A DNA stretch of 64,000 nucleotides from Boswellia sacra (lineage: Eukaryota > Streptophyta > Magnoliopsida > Sapindales > Burseraceae), in assembly GCA_013180625.2 (NCBI GenBank), contig SNVD02013576.1:19252-83251 (forward strand), in the 5' to 3' direction. The notes below the pieces were generated by a model. That model was not told the origin of the DNA. It did no database searches and saw only the letters and a list, made by a program, of their open reading frames with translations. How positions within the stretch are numbered: position 1 is the first letter of the stretch; every line of letters begins with the position of its first letter. The position numbers and the translations under genes are program-made. Positions 1 to 13,023 of this stretch are shown piece after piece.

Positions 1-362
1 AAGGTTCTAACATGGACATGACATATTTTGAGTATTTTATGATTTTGAGCAACCGCGTCACATGAAGATAGGTTATTTTCTTCCGGTGATCGTGCTCATC
101 GAGAAGATAGGCTGTGAGCACTGGTTGTATCTTGGAGCCCTTGAGTATTGATATGACCTACACGAGGGGAGGACTCTTTGGCATTAAGACAATGCCTTTG
201 ACATGCCTCCCAAGTACTCAGGCCATATATTTCTTACTCTATCTTTTTACTTGTTCTATTTATTTAATATATGGTTATATTAATCTAATTTATATTTTAT
301 TATTTCTTCAATGCATTGTTATTTGATTATTTTATTTAGATTTATTATAAATATTCCGAACA
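1..362 (+). repeat. 5' LTR (3' portion only)
   Basis: Matches 2966-3328 almost base for base and ends CCGAACA, against CCCAACA in the other copy. The first roughly 220 bp of this LTR lie before the window. Scattered substitutions between the two LTRs indicate an insertion that is not very recent. Confidence 0.8.
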
Positions 363-2745
363 TTCTAAAGCCAAAGAATATCTCATATGATTGGCTAGTT
401 ATTTGGTTAATATTAATTGGTTGCATATATGTATGCTTTTATTTTTTGATTGCTTATGTTGCACAAACTATTTCATAATAGTTGTGCATTCTACTTCTTA
501 TTAGATCCACGGCTATAAGCATCTACATAGCTATTAGCTTCATCTATATTTTATTTATATTTTAATGAATGTGAGAGGATCACAAGTGTGATGGATTTTG
601 CTAATTATTTTATTTGTTTGTTTATCATATAATGCATGTTGTAGATCTTTGCTCTATCATGTTTTATATTTTTGTTCATAATTTGAATATAGCTAGCCTT
701 ACTATGCTATTTATGATTAGTGAATTATTCTAGTTTATATTGTGATATATACTTGCGTGTATAAATTCTTTTATTTTTCATTGCAATAAAGAACTGAAAT
801 GAATGTCTAGTTTGGAGCATGATATGACTTAATTTCATATATTTGAAGCTTCTTTGGATAGTGAATACATGATGATTGCTATTATCTTGTAGATCTAGCC
901 TTATTAGCGTTAGAGAGTTGGTGGCTTCAATGTGTAACTTTCTTTCCAAATAAAGCTTTATTTTACAACACGAGTAAATAAATGTCTTTATTACATTAAA
1001 GACATGAAGGTATGTGACTGGTTATTCAAATTTTTCTTATTTATTTCAAAGAATATAAATGAGTTGTAATGTGTAGTGATTTTATTATCAAGACCTTTTA
1101 ATAGTTTTATTATGGTCTAATAAATATTTCAATGATAAAAATCCTTACCACTAATATCTATTACATATTATTCATGATTTGATTAATTTTATAGGTTATA
1201 ATTAAGAGTGTCATTATTTTAGAGCTAGATAATGATTGATCTTTATTACATATTGTTATAAATTGCTTTAGAATTCAATTTGTATGTTACTTGCATGTAT
1301 TAAATTTTTTATTACAAATTTTCATGTGTTTATTAGAAACTTATATGCAATGTGGTGAGCTATTAATTTATAGTTTCTTGTGGTTATCAGGCATATTAGA
1401 TGATAACATCTACATAATTAATTACTAGAGTATGTTACGAAGACTAATAGATTATTATGATAATTTATGTGGCTGTATTGAATGAAATTGTAGCATAAAT
1501 GGTAATGATTATTATTAAATATATATATGAGTTTTATATTATATTTGTAGTTTTAGATATAAATGTCTTATTAATGTGAGGATTGAAAAAATATTTTTTA
1601 ATGTAGGGGTTTCTAGTTTTTGAGCGGTTTCATATTTTAGTTCTTAATTTTGTACAATTAAGATGACAATGATTTGAGTGTAGTTATTATTTTGATGAGT
1701 TTTAAAATTTAACAAATTAGTGCATTACTATTTTATGGAGTTATTGCTAGTGTATTTAAAATGTTACTTAATGTGGGGTTTTCTTTATTTGATGGTTGTT
1801 AATGTTTTTATGACATTTTAAGAAAAAAATGATATCATACGCTATTAAATGATTATTAATTTTGTGTATGAGTTTGAAAATATTATCATTTATGAGGTGA
1901 TTAAGTGCTCCTTCAATTTTCTTTATTGTGCTTTTGATATTCTTATGCTCTCTAACATTCTTTTGTGAAATATTTAATATTATTTAAGAGAGCTAGTGGA
2001 AGCAATCATCAAAATAATGGGAACAAGTTTTCAAAGATAAAATCAATGAGAGATTTTGTGTAATTATAAAGATTTCAGCATGCTAATTAATTAATTATAT
2101 TGTCGAAGGGGATGTGCTTGAGCCCGAAGGGAGTCACCTAGGGATGTAACCCAACCTCTGTGATTGGAGATCTCATGAAGGAGGTTCAATGGATAGGAAC
2201 AATCCATATTGTGTGACTTGTTAAGAATAAATATTTTGTCATATCTTAAAGGAGATATGATCCTGCTCATCCCTATGGCAGAGTGCTTGTTATATGTGAT
2301 GTTAGGAAGGATATTTATCCTGAATGAGTCCAAAGGCTAGATACTCTTGCGAGGTATATGTCACATATACCTTTTGAAGACTCACCTAAGTGAGAGCGTC
2401 GTGAGGGCCGCAACTGTGAGAATTGAGCTGTTCTCTAAAGCTCTCATGAGAATCAAGATTGAGCGCATGGTCATTAATAGCGCTAACCCGCCAAAACCAT
2501 GTCTTCGTCGATATTATGTGTGTGATAGTTTTAAATTTGGTCAAGAAATCGAGTTCAAGACTTTGTTCACTCAGGTTTCTCAAATGGATACTATAAACAC
2601 TAAGTGTAGGTTCAAACCCGAAAGGTATCTATACCCATTACATAATAGAAGGTTGCTCTTTATATATAGTTTTTATTTTATGAGTATTTTTATCTTAATA
2701 TTTTATTTTATAAAGATTTAAAGTTTTAAACTTTTTGTGGGGAAC

Positions 2746-3328
2746 TGTTGGAGATAAAAGGTTTACAGCAAACATTTCTATCATAAGTTACAAAAAATTT
2801 ATTTTGAGATTAATTTCATACGTTACAAGTATAATAAAAACATGAGTTACGACACTTATTATTTGTAATGTTCATGTTTTTATTAAGAACATTATGGCTT
2901 AGGAGTTACAAGAAAATTAATTTGTAACTTACTTGGCTAAGAGACTACTATATAAAGGAGTCTCAAAGGTTCTAACATGGACATGATATATTTTGAGTAT
3001 TTTATGATTTTGAGCAACCGAGACACATGAAGACAGGTTATTTTCTTTCGGTGATCGTGCTCATCGAGAAGATAGGCTGTGAGCACTAAGTTGTATCTTA
3101 GAGCCCTTGAGTACTGATATGACCTGCACGAGTGGAGGACTCTTTGGCTTTAGGACAATGCCTTTGACATGCCTCTGAAGTGCTCAGGCCATATATTTAT
3201 TACTCTATCTCTTTACTTGTTCTTTTTATTTAATATATTGTTATATTAATCTAATTTATATTTTATTATTTCTTCAATGCATTGTTATTTGATTATTTTA
3301 TTTAGATTTATTGTAAATATTCCCAACA
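2746..3328 (+). repeat. 3' LTR, complete, with TATA box
   Basis: Runs from TGTTGG to CCAACA. A TATATAAA box at 2949-2956 lies just upstream of the stretch shared with the left copy, so transcription would be expected to start near 2980. The right-hand target duplication cannot be tested because the left end is outside the window. Confidence 0.75.
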
Positions 3329-4740
3329 GTTACAAGGTTACTGCGTTGACTTTTCGATGCAATATCAGAGAATGTAACCAAGCCTACTGACTAAGTAGTG
3401 AAGAATATTCTACTGAAGAAAAGTTATGTGACTGGATGCTTGAGAAGACGCAACTACCAAGCGTAAAAATGCCAAGTGATTACCATGCATGATTGCATTT
3501 TGAAATTACAGGGCATGGGATTAATTTTAATTTGCCACATTAAAAGAGTCAACAGAGGAAGCAGCAGGTTCCAAAAATGCTTATGTCAAATGGAAATTAC
3601 TGAGTAAAGTTGGCTACACCGAGATTGCACAAGCTAGTTAGTAATGGGCTGGTGAAGTAGTTCATCAAATGACAAGCAATGCCTATTTGATTATGAAGTG
3701 GATCAATATAAGATGAAATAATTATAAAGGTTGCCCTTTATAAAGCACACTATGCTGAAGAAGCCAAAATTATCGAATCCAGCTTCACAAGTGCGAAGTA
3801 CGGAGCATTGGCATTACCAAGTGTGGCAATTTATTTGAGAAGGTCACCCAATATTAGAAAGGGAGCCATCCGAGAACATGAAGTGTAAGATATGAAAAGC
3901 TGAAATTATCAAGCAAAAAGCATCTAGTTGATAATTTTCGAGTTAGTGCATGATAAAGAAGCCAACATGATGAGCTACAAGTCTTAAACTTCAGCATAGA
4001 AATTATTGAGTTGGGCCCATGTCAAAGATTCAAAGCATATCAAATAAAATTATTTGAAGGAAGCGAGTTTGTATCTTATCAAAGAAGAAACTACAATGCT
4101 CCAAACATTTAGAGTATATAAGAATGGGCTCTGAAGTTTGAAAGATGTTTCGTTATACAAAATTGCCAAGTCTAATAAAGATTACTGACTTGATAATCCA
4201 TCTAAGAAGGCACCAACTCATGTGAAGACCAATCATGTGAGACTTTGTCAGAACCACTAAAACAAAGAAGCCAAATTACATTAAGTGAAGCACCAATCGA
4301 GTTAAGAAATGCTAAGTGTACAAGTTTTGAGTACCAATTTCTAAGTAAAACACAATGATTTAATGGCCAAGAGATCGCATGTGAAAGCTATGTGAAAAGA
4401 ATGTGAGGATTGACATGGTGGTGAGTCACAATCAAAAGAAAGAAGCTGATTCTACTCAATATCCCAAGTTAGTTCATGATTGAGAAGCCAAAATACCAAG
4501 CTAAAAAAGTTCCGAGTTAGTGTTCAAGAAAAGCAAGCAAAAAGTGCCAACTAAAAGCCTTGAAGTTTAAATTTCCGAGTGAATCATATTGCAAAGTGAT
4601 TGAAGGCATGAAAACTATATTCAAAAGACAAATTCCTAGAAGATGAGTTGCAATAATATTACATTCCAAATTTATTTACACAACCAAAAAGTCTAAAAGC
4701 TTTTATATATTTCTTTAAGAAATCTTAAAAGCTGGGAGGC
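3329..4740. other. Anonymous intergenic DNA, no gene recognised
   Basis: No long open frame and no recognisable protein in any frame. The text is rich in loosely repeated words such as gccaag/aagaagcc. It ends in a purine-rich tract (about 4725-4740), so it may be the decayed internal part of another retroelement. Confidence 0.4.
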
Positions 4741-5243
4741 TTATGTAGAGTGTAAATTTGGCATGTACTTTAGAGTGCTATAAAGTTACCGAACATTATT
4801 TTTACAAAGCTACTAAGTGGAAGTTTCCAATAGCTTTAGAGTAATTAAGGCCAAAACAAATCATCCTAAGGAGTCATGTTACCTAGCTACTTTCGAATAC
4901 TCAAGATTACGTAAATTCCAAATGGATAGATTAAATCTTGAAATTGGATGGATGAGAACATGATCAGGGTAAGATTGGAAATTCAAAATTCTCTGGATCA
5001 ACAACATACCCGGCTGGAAATTAAATCCAAAATCAAAGTCTATCCTTCGTTTGAATCCTTATTGAACAAGGATTAAAAATAGCTAAGACACGAGTATAAG
5101 GGATGCTAGGACTCAGGGTAAATTCATTCAGAACACACATTCAATTAAATACATTTCCTTCAGTCATTGACTTGAGTATTAGAGAGTCTTAGCTGGCACC
5201 ACCGCCAACTAATCCTCTTACCATTTTACTCCATTATGTAGAG
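4741..5243. mobile_element. 483-bp insertion flanked by perfect 10-bp direct repeat
   Basis: TTATGTAGAG occurs at 4741-4750 and again at 5234-5243. The enclosed 4751-5233 starts TGTAAATTTGG and ends TTTTACTCCA, that is TG...CA. A 10-bp duplication is too long for a typical LTR element and fits a Mutator-like element, but I see no long terminal inverted repeats. The end of the insert, around gacttgagtattagagagtc, resembles the 3' end of plant Gypsy LTRs. It could be a solo LTR or a non-TIR MULE; class unresolved. Confidence 0.4.
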
Positions 5244-5657
5244 ATTCAACTGCCACATGAATTTGCCACATGTATTAAAAAAAGTAGACAAAATTTTGGC
5301 GTTTATAAAGATAATATAGTAAATGTAATGATGTGTTAATACATCTATTCAAATAAAGTATTTAATTAACTTAAATTTATTGATATTAGCATTCCGCATC
5401 AAATATTTAGCGTAAAACACATGCGCATATGATTCTTTCTATCATAAAGAATGAGAACATGAAATATATGTTGGAAAAAAAGTTATATATTTTTGTTGGC
5501 TTTATTTTTTTGAAACTTAACAATTTCTCCTAATTAACCTCTAAAAGGTCTAAACTTTAGAAGAAGTCATATCGGTTAAAAGTGCTAAATAATTCTATAT
5601 CTTTTCATCTAAAATTGAGGGAAAAAAAGAGATTATAATTCTCTCGATTTATATAAT
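5244..5657. other. AT-rich intergenic DNA
   Basis: No open frame or motif recognised. Contains the left target site ATAAT (5653-5657) of the following retrotransposon. Confidence 0.5.
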
Positions 5658-6700
5658 TGAGAGTTTTGGAAGTATGCAGTTATGAGTAATATAACAGTAA
5701 ACTGTAAAGTAAATCGGCACAGGAGGATTTTTACGTCGTTCAGTTAGAAAATCTATATCCACGGATAGCTATAGAGCTGCAATTCACTAAGTTCTTGTTT
5801 GTACAATCTTTAGGACCTTTTACAATACTGACTCATCCTCACACACTAACCTAATCTTTGTAAAACAAAATCTTCGTAAAGATCTTAAACTCTAGCGACA
5901 CTACTCACTCTCTGTCGCAGATAACTAACAACACAATATTAAGTTATATATAACACACGAAGTCTGTTGTTGAATTACATAAACACTTAACCCGTAAGTT
6001 ATCCCAAGTGTCTACTAACTTACACAGATTCAATCAACAACTTATGTACGATTTTTACCACTCATACATGAATCAAAAGACTCAAAGAATCAAATTAAAG
6101 AAGCATCCCAATTTGTGTTGAAGCTCTTCTATCAATTCATGGAATGCCAAAATCAAGACTCTCTCAAAAACACAACCAAAACAGCTAACTCGCCAATCTG
6201 TCTCTACGTGATCAGCCCTCTAGTTATGTAAATATAACATGGTATATATATAACGAGAGCCTGGACGAAATCTCTTAGAAATCCTATGATAGGAGAAATA
6301 AAATAGGAAGGAATATAATTAAACTCCTAAAGGAATTAGGACAAATAAATATTCTCGTATTCTAATTAGGATACAAGATAATATATCCTAATCTAAAGAG
6401 ATATTTATTATAAATCAAATACTTCCTAAAATATAATTCTAGAAACAGTAAAATAAGAATTAAAATAATATTTCTTGTTTCATCACAAGTTAGACAAAAA
6501 TCAACATGTGCATGGCACATACAAGTTGACACCATTAATCTCATCACCAATATTCTCAGCACAACTATTCGACACTCGACACTCGATACTCGATAATATT
6601 GACAAACAGTCTCGACACTTGACACAATCTCGAAACTCGACAAAATCTCGACATTAGACAAGATCTCGACACGACAACAACTTGACACTAGACACCAACA
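5658..6700 (-). repeat. 3' LTR of Sirevirus-like element
   Basis: Read on minus it starts TGTTGGTGTC and ends CTCTCA. At 1043 bp it is shorter than its partner (1147 bp). It lacks about 35 bp near 6280 and carries fewer copies of the 'ctcgacactagacaagat' minisatellite near its outer end (6600-6690). Confidence 0.9.
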
Positions 6701-6714
6701 ATCTCCCCCTTTTT
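6701..6714 (-). other. Polypurine tract
   Basis: On minus this reads AAAAGGGGGAGAT directly abutting the TGTTGG start of the 3' LTR. It is the usual plus-strand DNA primer site of Copia elements, and the same tract recurs beside the second Sirevirus copy at 28478. Confidence 0.85.
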
Positions 6715-7076
6715 GGCAACTTGTGATAAAAACATAAAACTGTTTCATGCGTAAAAATAACATATGAGCTGTTACAAAAATCATAACAGAACACTGTCAT
6801 AGCTTTGTATATCCTGCAAACAAAATAAAACACAGTAAAAACACATAAAATCAAAATAGATCGAATGCACGCACATAGCATAAGAAATTTAGTTTTTACT
6901 CCCTCTCACTTCTTACTTACACCTTTGAGGAATAAGCAACAAAAAATAAACACAGTTAAAACAGAGATAACAGAAAGAACAACAAAAAGATCAGCACAAA
7001 AAGATCAGTAGCAACTCCCTAAAAGATCAGCAGCACTCCCTTATCTCCCTTTTGATTTCAGCACAAGTGGCCAAAA

Positions 7077-8972
7077 CTAACTAAGTCTGGGAGACTTGCG
7101 AACTGGTGGAGAAGTGGAGCTGCCAGGGTGCTTTTTGGTCCTGCGAGCTACTGTTTTAAACCTGCGTCTGGTAGTGGGGGTAGGCTAGTCAGAGGGTACA
7201 GGTGTTGGTTGTGCGTCAGTAGTACTGGAGGAAGTAGCAGTAACTTTAGTCACAATTCTTCTGATGTCCTTATCACGGAGTTCTGCGCTGGTTTCTGTTG
7301 TCTGTAATGTAACAGCAAGCTATTGTGAAGAAGGAACCAATGGCTTATCTACAGTTGGTGATGGTGGATGTGGAACTACTTCAATTGATTCCTCTGCAGG
7401 AGATGTGATGTGAACTACATGTGGTGGTGATTGAGTAGGTGGTGGAGAGGTATGAGGCTCTGCTGCAGCTGCTTCAGGAAGTGGGAAATCATGAGATTCT
7501 TCCTCAGTAGGTGTTGAAGGCTGTTTCATTCTGGATTCTGCTTGTGTTGGTTCATCTGACACATATTCATCTCTTAAAGCAGGAGCTGATGATGTAATTT
7601 TCTTCTTCTTCTTCTAGTCAGATGGTTTCTTCACCACGTTAACTGTCTTCTTTCCCTTCCTTCTAGTTCCCTTCGCAGGAGACTTGATTGGTTTTACCTT
7701 CTGCTTCTGTTTTGCTATTATGTCTGTCTCAATAGCAGATTGTGCAGCTTGACCTGCTGCAGGCATTTGCTCAGCTTCTTCAGGCAAAGGTTCATCAGCC
7801 TCAGGAATCTCCTTAGTTGGTTTCTCAAGAACCACAGCTTCAGTCTCCATGGGCTGTGGCTCTGTTGTAGTATCAGGATGTCTTGCAATCTTTGCTTCCA
7901 AAGCAGATTGCTTGAGTTTAATTTCCTTCAAATCCTGCACAATTTCTATTAAAGTAGATTTGATCAATACAAGCTGTTCTTCAACATTTTTCATCTGATT
8001 TGTCCTGACTATCTTTAGCTTCAGTTCAAGTGCAGGTAAGTCAGACTTATCATGCAATCTATGAAGAAATCCCTTTGTAATGGATTTAGACAGAATTTCT
8101 GTCTGTTCATTAGAACTTATAGGGATGCTACTCTGTGCAAGAATCCCTTGAATCAAACAGGGAAACACAAGCAAGTAATAATCAGAGTGATAGGAACCAA
8201 TCTGTACAATTGATCTATAGGCTAGCAAACCAAAGTTAATTGGTCAATTGGTGCCTAAACAATATAGAAATTTCACTTTGTCTTCCCAAACTTGATTTTG
8301 ATGGGAAGAAGGAAGCCAATTGAACTGAGCTATTTTATGTATCACTCGATATTTCTTCCTAAGGTATTGCTGGTCTATACCATCTTTCGGTTTCCAAACA
8401 ATGTCTGTTCTACCATTCAATTCCTTTATCACTTCAGCCATATTAAATTCTTCATCTAATACATGTAAATTACCTATGGGAATGTCCAGGAAAGTGTTTA
8501 TAACATTCAAAGAGAACTTAACAAACTTCCCTCTACAATAAACTTTGTGATAATGAAAGCTTTTAGGATCATCAATGGCAGAAGAGATGTTTGCATAAAA
8601 TTCCTGAATTAAAGCTTTCACAGGGGGTAGGAAGTTTGTTACCATACGAGTCCAGTAAATAGACTCAATCATCTCACTCAGGCCATAGGTGTCGAAATCT
8701 TATAGTTTCACTAGCCTTTCCATCTACAGTTTCCTCATTGAAGTGTGTTTCATAAACTTCTGTTTGATAGTTGCTGTAAGGAATTTGTTGTACTTTAGCT
8801 TGACTTTGTCCTTTATCTTCTTTACTGGAACAAGTTCATCTTCGCTTATGGCTGGATTAGTTGCGATCTCTGCATGTTCTTGTTGTGTCAGAGATAACGG
8901 TACACTATTGCTGGAGTCGCTGTGAGAAGATGAAGAACTGGCTGTCTTTGTCGAGTCAGATGAGGTCGCCAT
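7077..8972 (-). pseudogene. Sirevirus additional ORF downstream of pol (plant transposon-protein-like)
   Basis: Starts at ATG 8972 (MATSSDSTKTASSSSSHSDS) and ends at TAG 7077-7079 after VRKSPRLS. It is broken into four or five frame segments: 8972-8724, 8672-8244, 8228-7614, 7562-7320 and a tail to 7077. The centre (LIQEFYANI, YCRGKFVKFSLNVINTFL, then GSYHSDYYLLVFPCLIQGIL) matches my memory of the 'putative plant transposon protein' domain (Transposase_32) seen as an extra ORF in plant LTR elements. The C-terminal part is Pro/Glu/Ser-rich and basic at the end. Role unknown; sometimes called env-like, but I see no signal peptide or membrane anchor. A related tail occurs at 28992-29315. Confidence 0.7.
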
Positions 8973-9806
8973 AGTTAGGGTTACTGGTCTGCAGAAAATT
9001 TTCAGAACAGGAAGAGAGAAGCAAGACGCGGGACGGGGAAGAAACTGTAGTTGGAGTATGGTATGAACAGGAGGAGCCCAAAAACTATTCGTAATATAGT
9101 AGGCCGAATTTAAAACAATTTTGTTTTTAACAAAATTTAATAGTAATTCCATTTCCAAAACTGCTTCATAACTAACATTGATGGGCAAAAATTCAAATTT
9201 GATTCCCATTTGAATAAGGAATTCTAATAGAATTAGGATTCCTGCCACTGAAACTTCTCCCCCTCAATTCAATACTGCTGACATGGCATTTTTGACACAT
9301 GGACACACAAGAAAATCAAATTTTTGGATAGGCACAAAGAGCATCGGGTGTTGAGAAAGATGTAACAGCAAACAGTTAACAATAACATAACAACAGTAGC
9401 TGAATATCATATGAATCATTCTAAGAAGATATATTTCAGAGCTGATTATTTACCTTTATTAATTTTATCACTTAATCCAATTGAGTGATCAACTTGAGCA
9501 TGCTTCTTACACACACAAAAGTTAGTCTCAATGTAAATTTTATAAATAAATACAGTAGCTTTCACACATGTATAAAGGTAGCCCTTTTCCATTTGAGTGG
9601 GTGACCTCACCATATTTCCCAGATATAATGAAGTTACTCTCAATGGATGGCTTTCACACATCATATACTGGTAGCTCTCTCTGTATTTTTCATTGTTAAA
9701 CCAGTATCTTATCATTCACTTAATTTTTATATCACAGCTCACACATGCTTAATTGGAAGGAAACTTATGATATTACAGTTACAAATAACATAACAGCACA
9801 CAGTGT
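8973..9806 (-). other. Spacer between pol and the additional ORF
   Basis: No recognisable domain. Presumably the region from which the downstream ORF would be expressed by splicing or a subgenomic RNA; no specific signal identified. Confidence 0.5.
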
Positions 9807-10565
9807 TCATTCAGATAACTGACAGATGCCTAAGGCTTTTCTTAAATTTTTAAATCTTATTGTATCCAATGCCTTAGTGAACAAGTCAGCCAATTGTCTA
9901 TTAGTGGAGATGTGTTCAACGTGTATCACCTTAGACTCTACTAGTTCCCTTATAAAATAGTATCTTATGTCAATGTGTTTTGTTCTAGAATGCTGAACGT
10001 GATTTTTAGAAATATTTATAGCACTAGTATTATCACAAAACAGAGTTATGGGCTTTTGTTCAATACCATAGTCACTCAACATTTGCTTCATTCATAATAG
10101 TTGTGTTAAAAAACTCCCTGCTGCTATGTATTTGGCTTCAGCAGTAAACAAAGAAATAGAATTCTGCTTTTTGCTGTGCCATGAAACCAAGTTAGTACCA
10201 AGATAAAAACATCCTCCTTAGGTACTTTTTCTGTCATCTGCATTTCCTGCCCAGTCAACATCACTAAACCCTACAAAATAATCATTTGTATCTTTAGAAA
10301 ACCATATTCCATAATCATGTGTTCCATGAACATACCTGATGATTCTCTTAGCTGCTGCAAGATGTGATTCTTTGGGATTTGCTTGAAATCTTGCACACAA
10401 TCCTACACTAAAGCACAAGTATGGTCTACTTGCTGTGAGGTATAGCAAGCTGCCAATAATACTTCTGTACAAACTTGCATCAACATCTTTAGCTGCATTG
10501 TCTTTTGAAAGTTTTAGATTAGTACTGATAAGAGTTTTCAATGGTTTTGCATTTTTCAAGCCCAA
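9807..10565 (-). pseudogene. Copia RNase H domain of pol
   Basis: The segment 10565-10218 carries the RT-RNase H connection (SLYRSIIGSLLYLTASRP, AAKRIIRYVHGT, FSDVDWAGNADDRKST). The segment 10091-9807 carries the RNase H end (LFCDNTSAINISKN, SRTKHIDIRYYFIRE, QLADLFTKAL). About 125 bp between them is out of frame. The family would degrade the RNA strand of the RNA:DNA hybrid during reverse transcription. Confidence 0.9.
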
Positions 10566-11286
10566 ATTTCTTTACAAGATTTTTAGCATATTTTGATTGA
10601 GATATGAATATCCCATCATTCATTTGCTTAACTTGTAATCCAAGAAAGAAATTTAATTCTCCTACTATGCTTATCTCAAACTCTTCTTGCATCAACTTAA
10701 CAAACTCATTAGTTTTGCTTTTGTTAGTTGATCCGAAAACAATGTCATCAACATATATTTGTGCAACAATAAGATAGTTAGATGCATGTCTGATAAATAA
10801 AGTCTTATCATTGTTGCCTCTTTTATAACCTCTGTTGATCAAAAAATTTGTCAACCTTTCATACCAAGCTCTAGGAGCTTGTTTCAAACCATACAAATCT
10901 TTGTGCAATTTGTACACAAAATCAGGATGTTTAGGATCTTCAAATCCTTTAGGGTGTTCAACAAAGACTTCTTCATTGAGATAGCCATTTAAAAATGCTG
11001 TTTTAACATCCATTTGGTACAACTTAAAATCAAGCAAACAAGCAATTGCAAGTAGTAATCTAATTGACTCAAGTCTAGCTACTGGTGCAAAGGTTTCATC
11101 AAAGTCTATGCCTTCTACTTGTGTGTAACCTCGTGCAACTAGCCTAGACTTATTTCTTACTACTTGTCCACTTTCATCAGTTTTATTTTTGAATATCCAT
11201 TTAGTTCCAATGACATTTGCATTTTCTGGCCTAGGAACTAATTCCCATACTTCATTCCTTTTAAACCGATTAAGTTCATCTTGCAT
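10519..11286 (-). pseudogene. Copia reverse transcriptase domain of pol
   Basis: A 255-codon open stretch with the Copia RT landmarks in order: [67 protein letters not shown] and the catalytic YVDD box (YVDDIVFGS). The core is uninterrupted, but a frameshift separates it from the RNase H part near 10520-10565 and from integrase upstream. Confidence 0.95.
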
Positions 11287-11442
11287 AGCTTGAATTCAAA
11301 CATCTTCTTTTAAGGCTTCTTTCACATTTTTTGGTTTAACTAAAGAAACATAGCATGCAAACCTTACCTGATTTCTTACCTTGCTCTGAGTCTTCATCAT
11401 GTCATCTGGTGTTCCAATGATAGAACTTGTTGGATGTGCCTT

Positions 11443-12617
11443 CTAAATCCATGTGGGTGAATCTTTCTTTTCTTCTTCATTCTTGATTGAATTCTTAATC
11501 AAATCTGAGTTGTCAGATGTTACTGTTATGTCAGGTGTAGCAGTAGCTGTTTCCTCTTTCATAACAAAATCTTCTTTATTGTTGCTGTCTGAATCTGTCT
11601 TCTCTGTATCGTTTGTGAAGCTGGCTATGCTTTCCTCTTGTGAGTACTTTGGACAATCATCCAGATCATCAAATACTACATTTGCAGATTCCATGACTGC
11701 CTCAGTTCTCAGATTGTAAAATCGAAATGCTTTGCTATTTTGAGTATATCCCATGAAGACTCTTTCATCACTTCTCGGGTCTAATTTTTCTAACTGTTCT
11801 CTGTCATTTAAGATGTAACACCTACATCCAAAAACATGAAAATATTTCAAATTCGATTTTCTACCTTTCAAAATTTCATAAGGTGTTTGGTTAGTGTCAG
11901 GTCTAAGAAAAACTCTATTTGAAATATAGCATGCAGTGCTTATTGCTTCCGCCCATAGCCTTTTGGTCAATTTCTTGCTATTGAGCATCACTCTAGTCAT
12001 CTCTTGAAGAGTTCTATTCTTCCTTTCCACTATGCCATTCTGTTCAGAGGTTTTGGGAGCTGAAAATTCATGATTAATTCCATGATATTTGAAAAAGTCA
12101 GCATAGCTAACATTTTCAAACTCCTTGCCATGATCACTTCTTATTCTCACAATCCTGCCAATGTTCCTATTTTGCTCATTTTCAAGCTTAACACAAAGAT
12201 TCTTGAAAGCTTCAAAAGTGTCAGATTTCTCTTTAATGAAATCAACCCAAGTATATCTAGAAAAATCATCCACACAAACAAAAATATGTATCTCTTACCT
12301 ATAATGCTTTCAATTTGCATAGGACCCATAAGATCCATGTAAAGCAAATCAAGTATTTTGGATGTGCTAAGATGTGGATTTGATTTGTCTGAACTTCTAA
12401 TTTGTTTTCCCATTTGACATGGTCCATAGATTCCATTAACTTTGTCATCAAGTTTAGGAACTCCTTTTACAGCACCTAACTTAGTTAATTTAACCAAGTC
12501 TTTGTAATTTAAGTGTCCTAATTTTTTATGCCACAATTCTAAATCCGAAATCTTAGCTTTAAATGCAATCTTTACCAAATAACAATTATCCGAAGATCTA
12601 TTACTTCTAGAATGCAT
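11443..12617 (-). pseudogene. Copia integrase, with zinc-binding N-terminus
   Basis: The N-terminal GAG-pre-integrase part (12617-12147) has the HHCC elements: WHKKLGHLNYKDL, then CQMGKQ. The catalytic core (12273-11443) shows MDDFSRYTWVDF, RSDHGKEFEN and EQNGIVERKNRTLQE, supplying Asp and Glu of the DDE triad, and the C-terminal part has YFHVFGCRCYILN and FMGYTQNSKAFR. The two segments lie in different frames and overlap at 12147-12273. Normally inserts the cDNA into the host chromosome. Confidence 0.93.
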
Positions 12618-12901
12618 TTACGAAAATTATCTAAGACCATGCATTTGTTTTGTGTGAAATTAACAATATATTTGTCATCATAAATCTGAATAATACTAAT
12701 AAGATTAGCTTTCAAACCTTCAACCAGCAAGACATTTTGAAAATTGGGTAGGCCTTTGATATTCAAAGTGCCTTTACCAATGATCTTACTCTTTGCTCCA
12801 TCTCCATAGGTGACATTACCATCCCTGCATGCTTTAAAATCTGTTAAAAACTGTTTATTTCCAGTCATTTGTCTGGAACAACCACTGTCAAAATACCACA
12901 A
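12572..12901 (-). pseudogene. Copia aspartic protease domain
   Basis: Contains WYFDSGCSRQMTG (D-S-G catalytic motif), then the flap-like VTYGDGAKSKIIGKG and VLLVEGLKANLISI. It precedes integrase directly, as expected in Copia. The frame breaks against gag upstream. Confidence 0.9.
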
Positions 12902-13023
12902 ATCGTTAGATGATTGGTTAAGAGCAGTAAGAGCAACATGACATACTGTCTTGTCTTTCTTAACCCACTGCTGTTGTGGTTATGATAACAGTTTGAACTG
13001 TTTTGATCTCTTATGCAAAAGAT

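Larger units (their letters stand above)
1..3328 (+). mobile_element. Non-autonomous LTR retrotransposon, 5' end outside window
   Basis: Bases 1-362 and 2966-3328 are near-identical direct repeats. The right copy can be extended leftward to a TGTTGG start at 2746 and ends CCCAACA at 3328, so the full LTR is about 583 bp with canonical TG...CA ends. The internal part (363-2745, about 2.4 kb) has no gag, protease, integrase or RT signature. Its longest open stretch (2347-2721, plus) matches nothing I recognise. A G-rich tract just before 2746 could be the polypurine tract. I see no convincing primer-binding site after 362. Best read as a LARD/TRIM-like element mobilised in trans; orientation is inferred from the tract and the TATA box in the LTR. 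Confidence 0.75.

Noticed and set aside
6362..6881. Cys/Ser/Val-repetitive open frames in the Sirevirus LTR, and similar ones at 15540-15891
   Set aside because: They translate the LTR minisatellite; non-coding LTR DNA.
7740..7952. Plus-strand frame over the additional ORF
   Set aside because: Shadow of the minus-strand ORF, which has the family resemblance.
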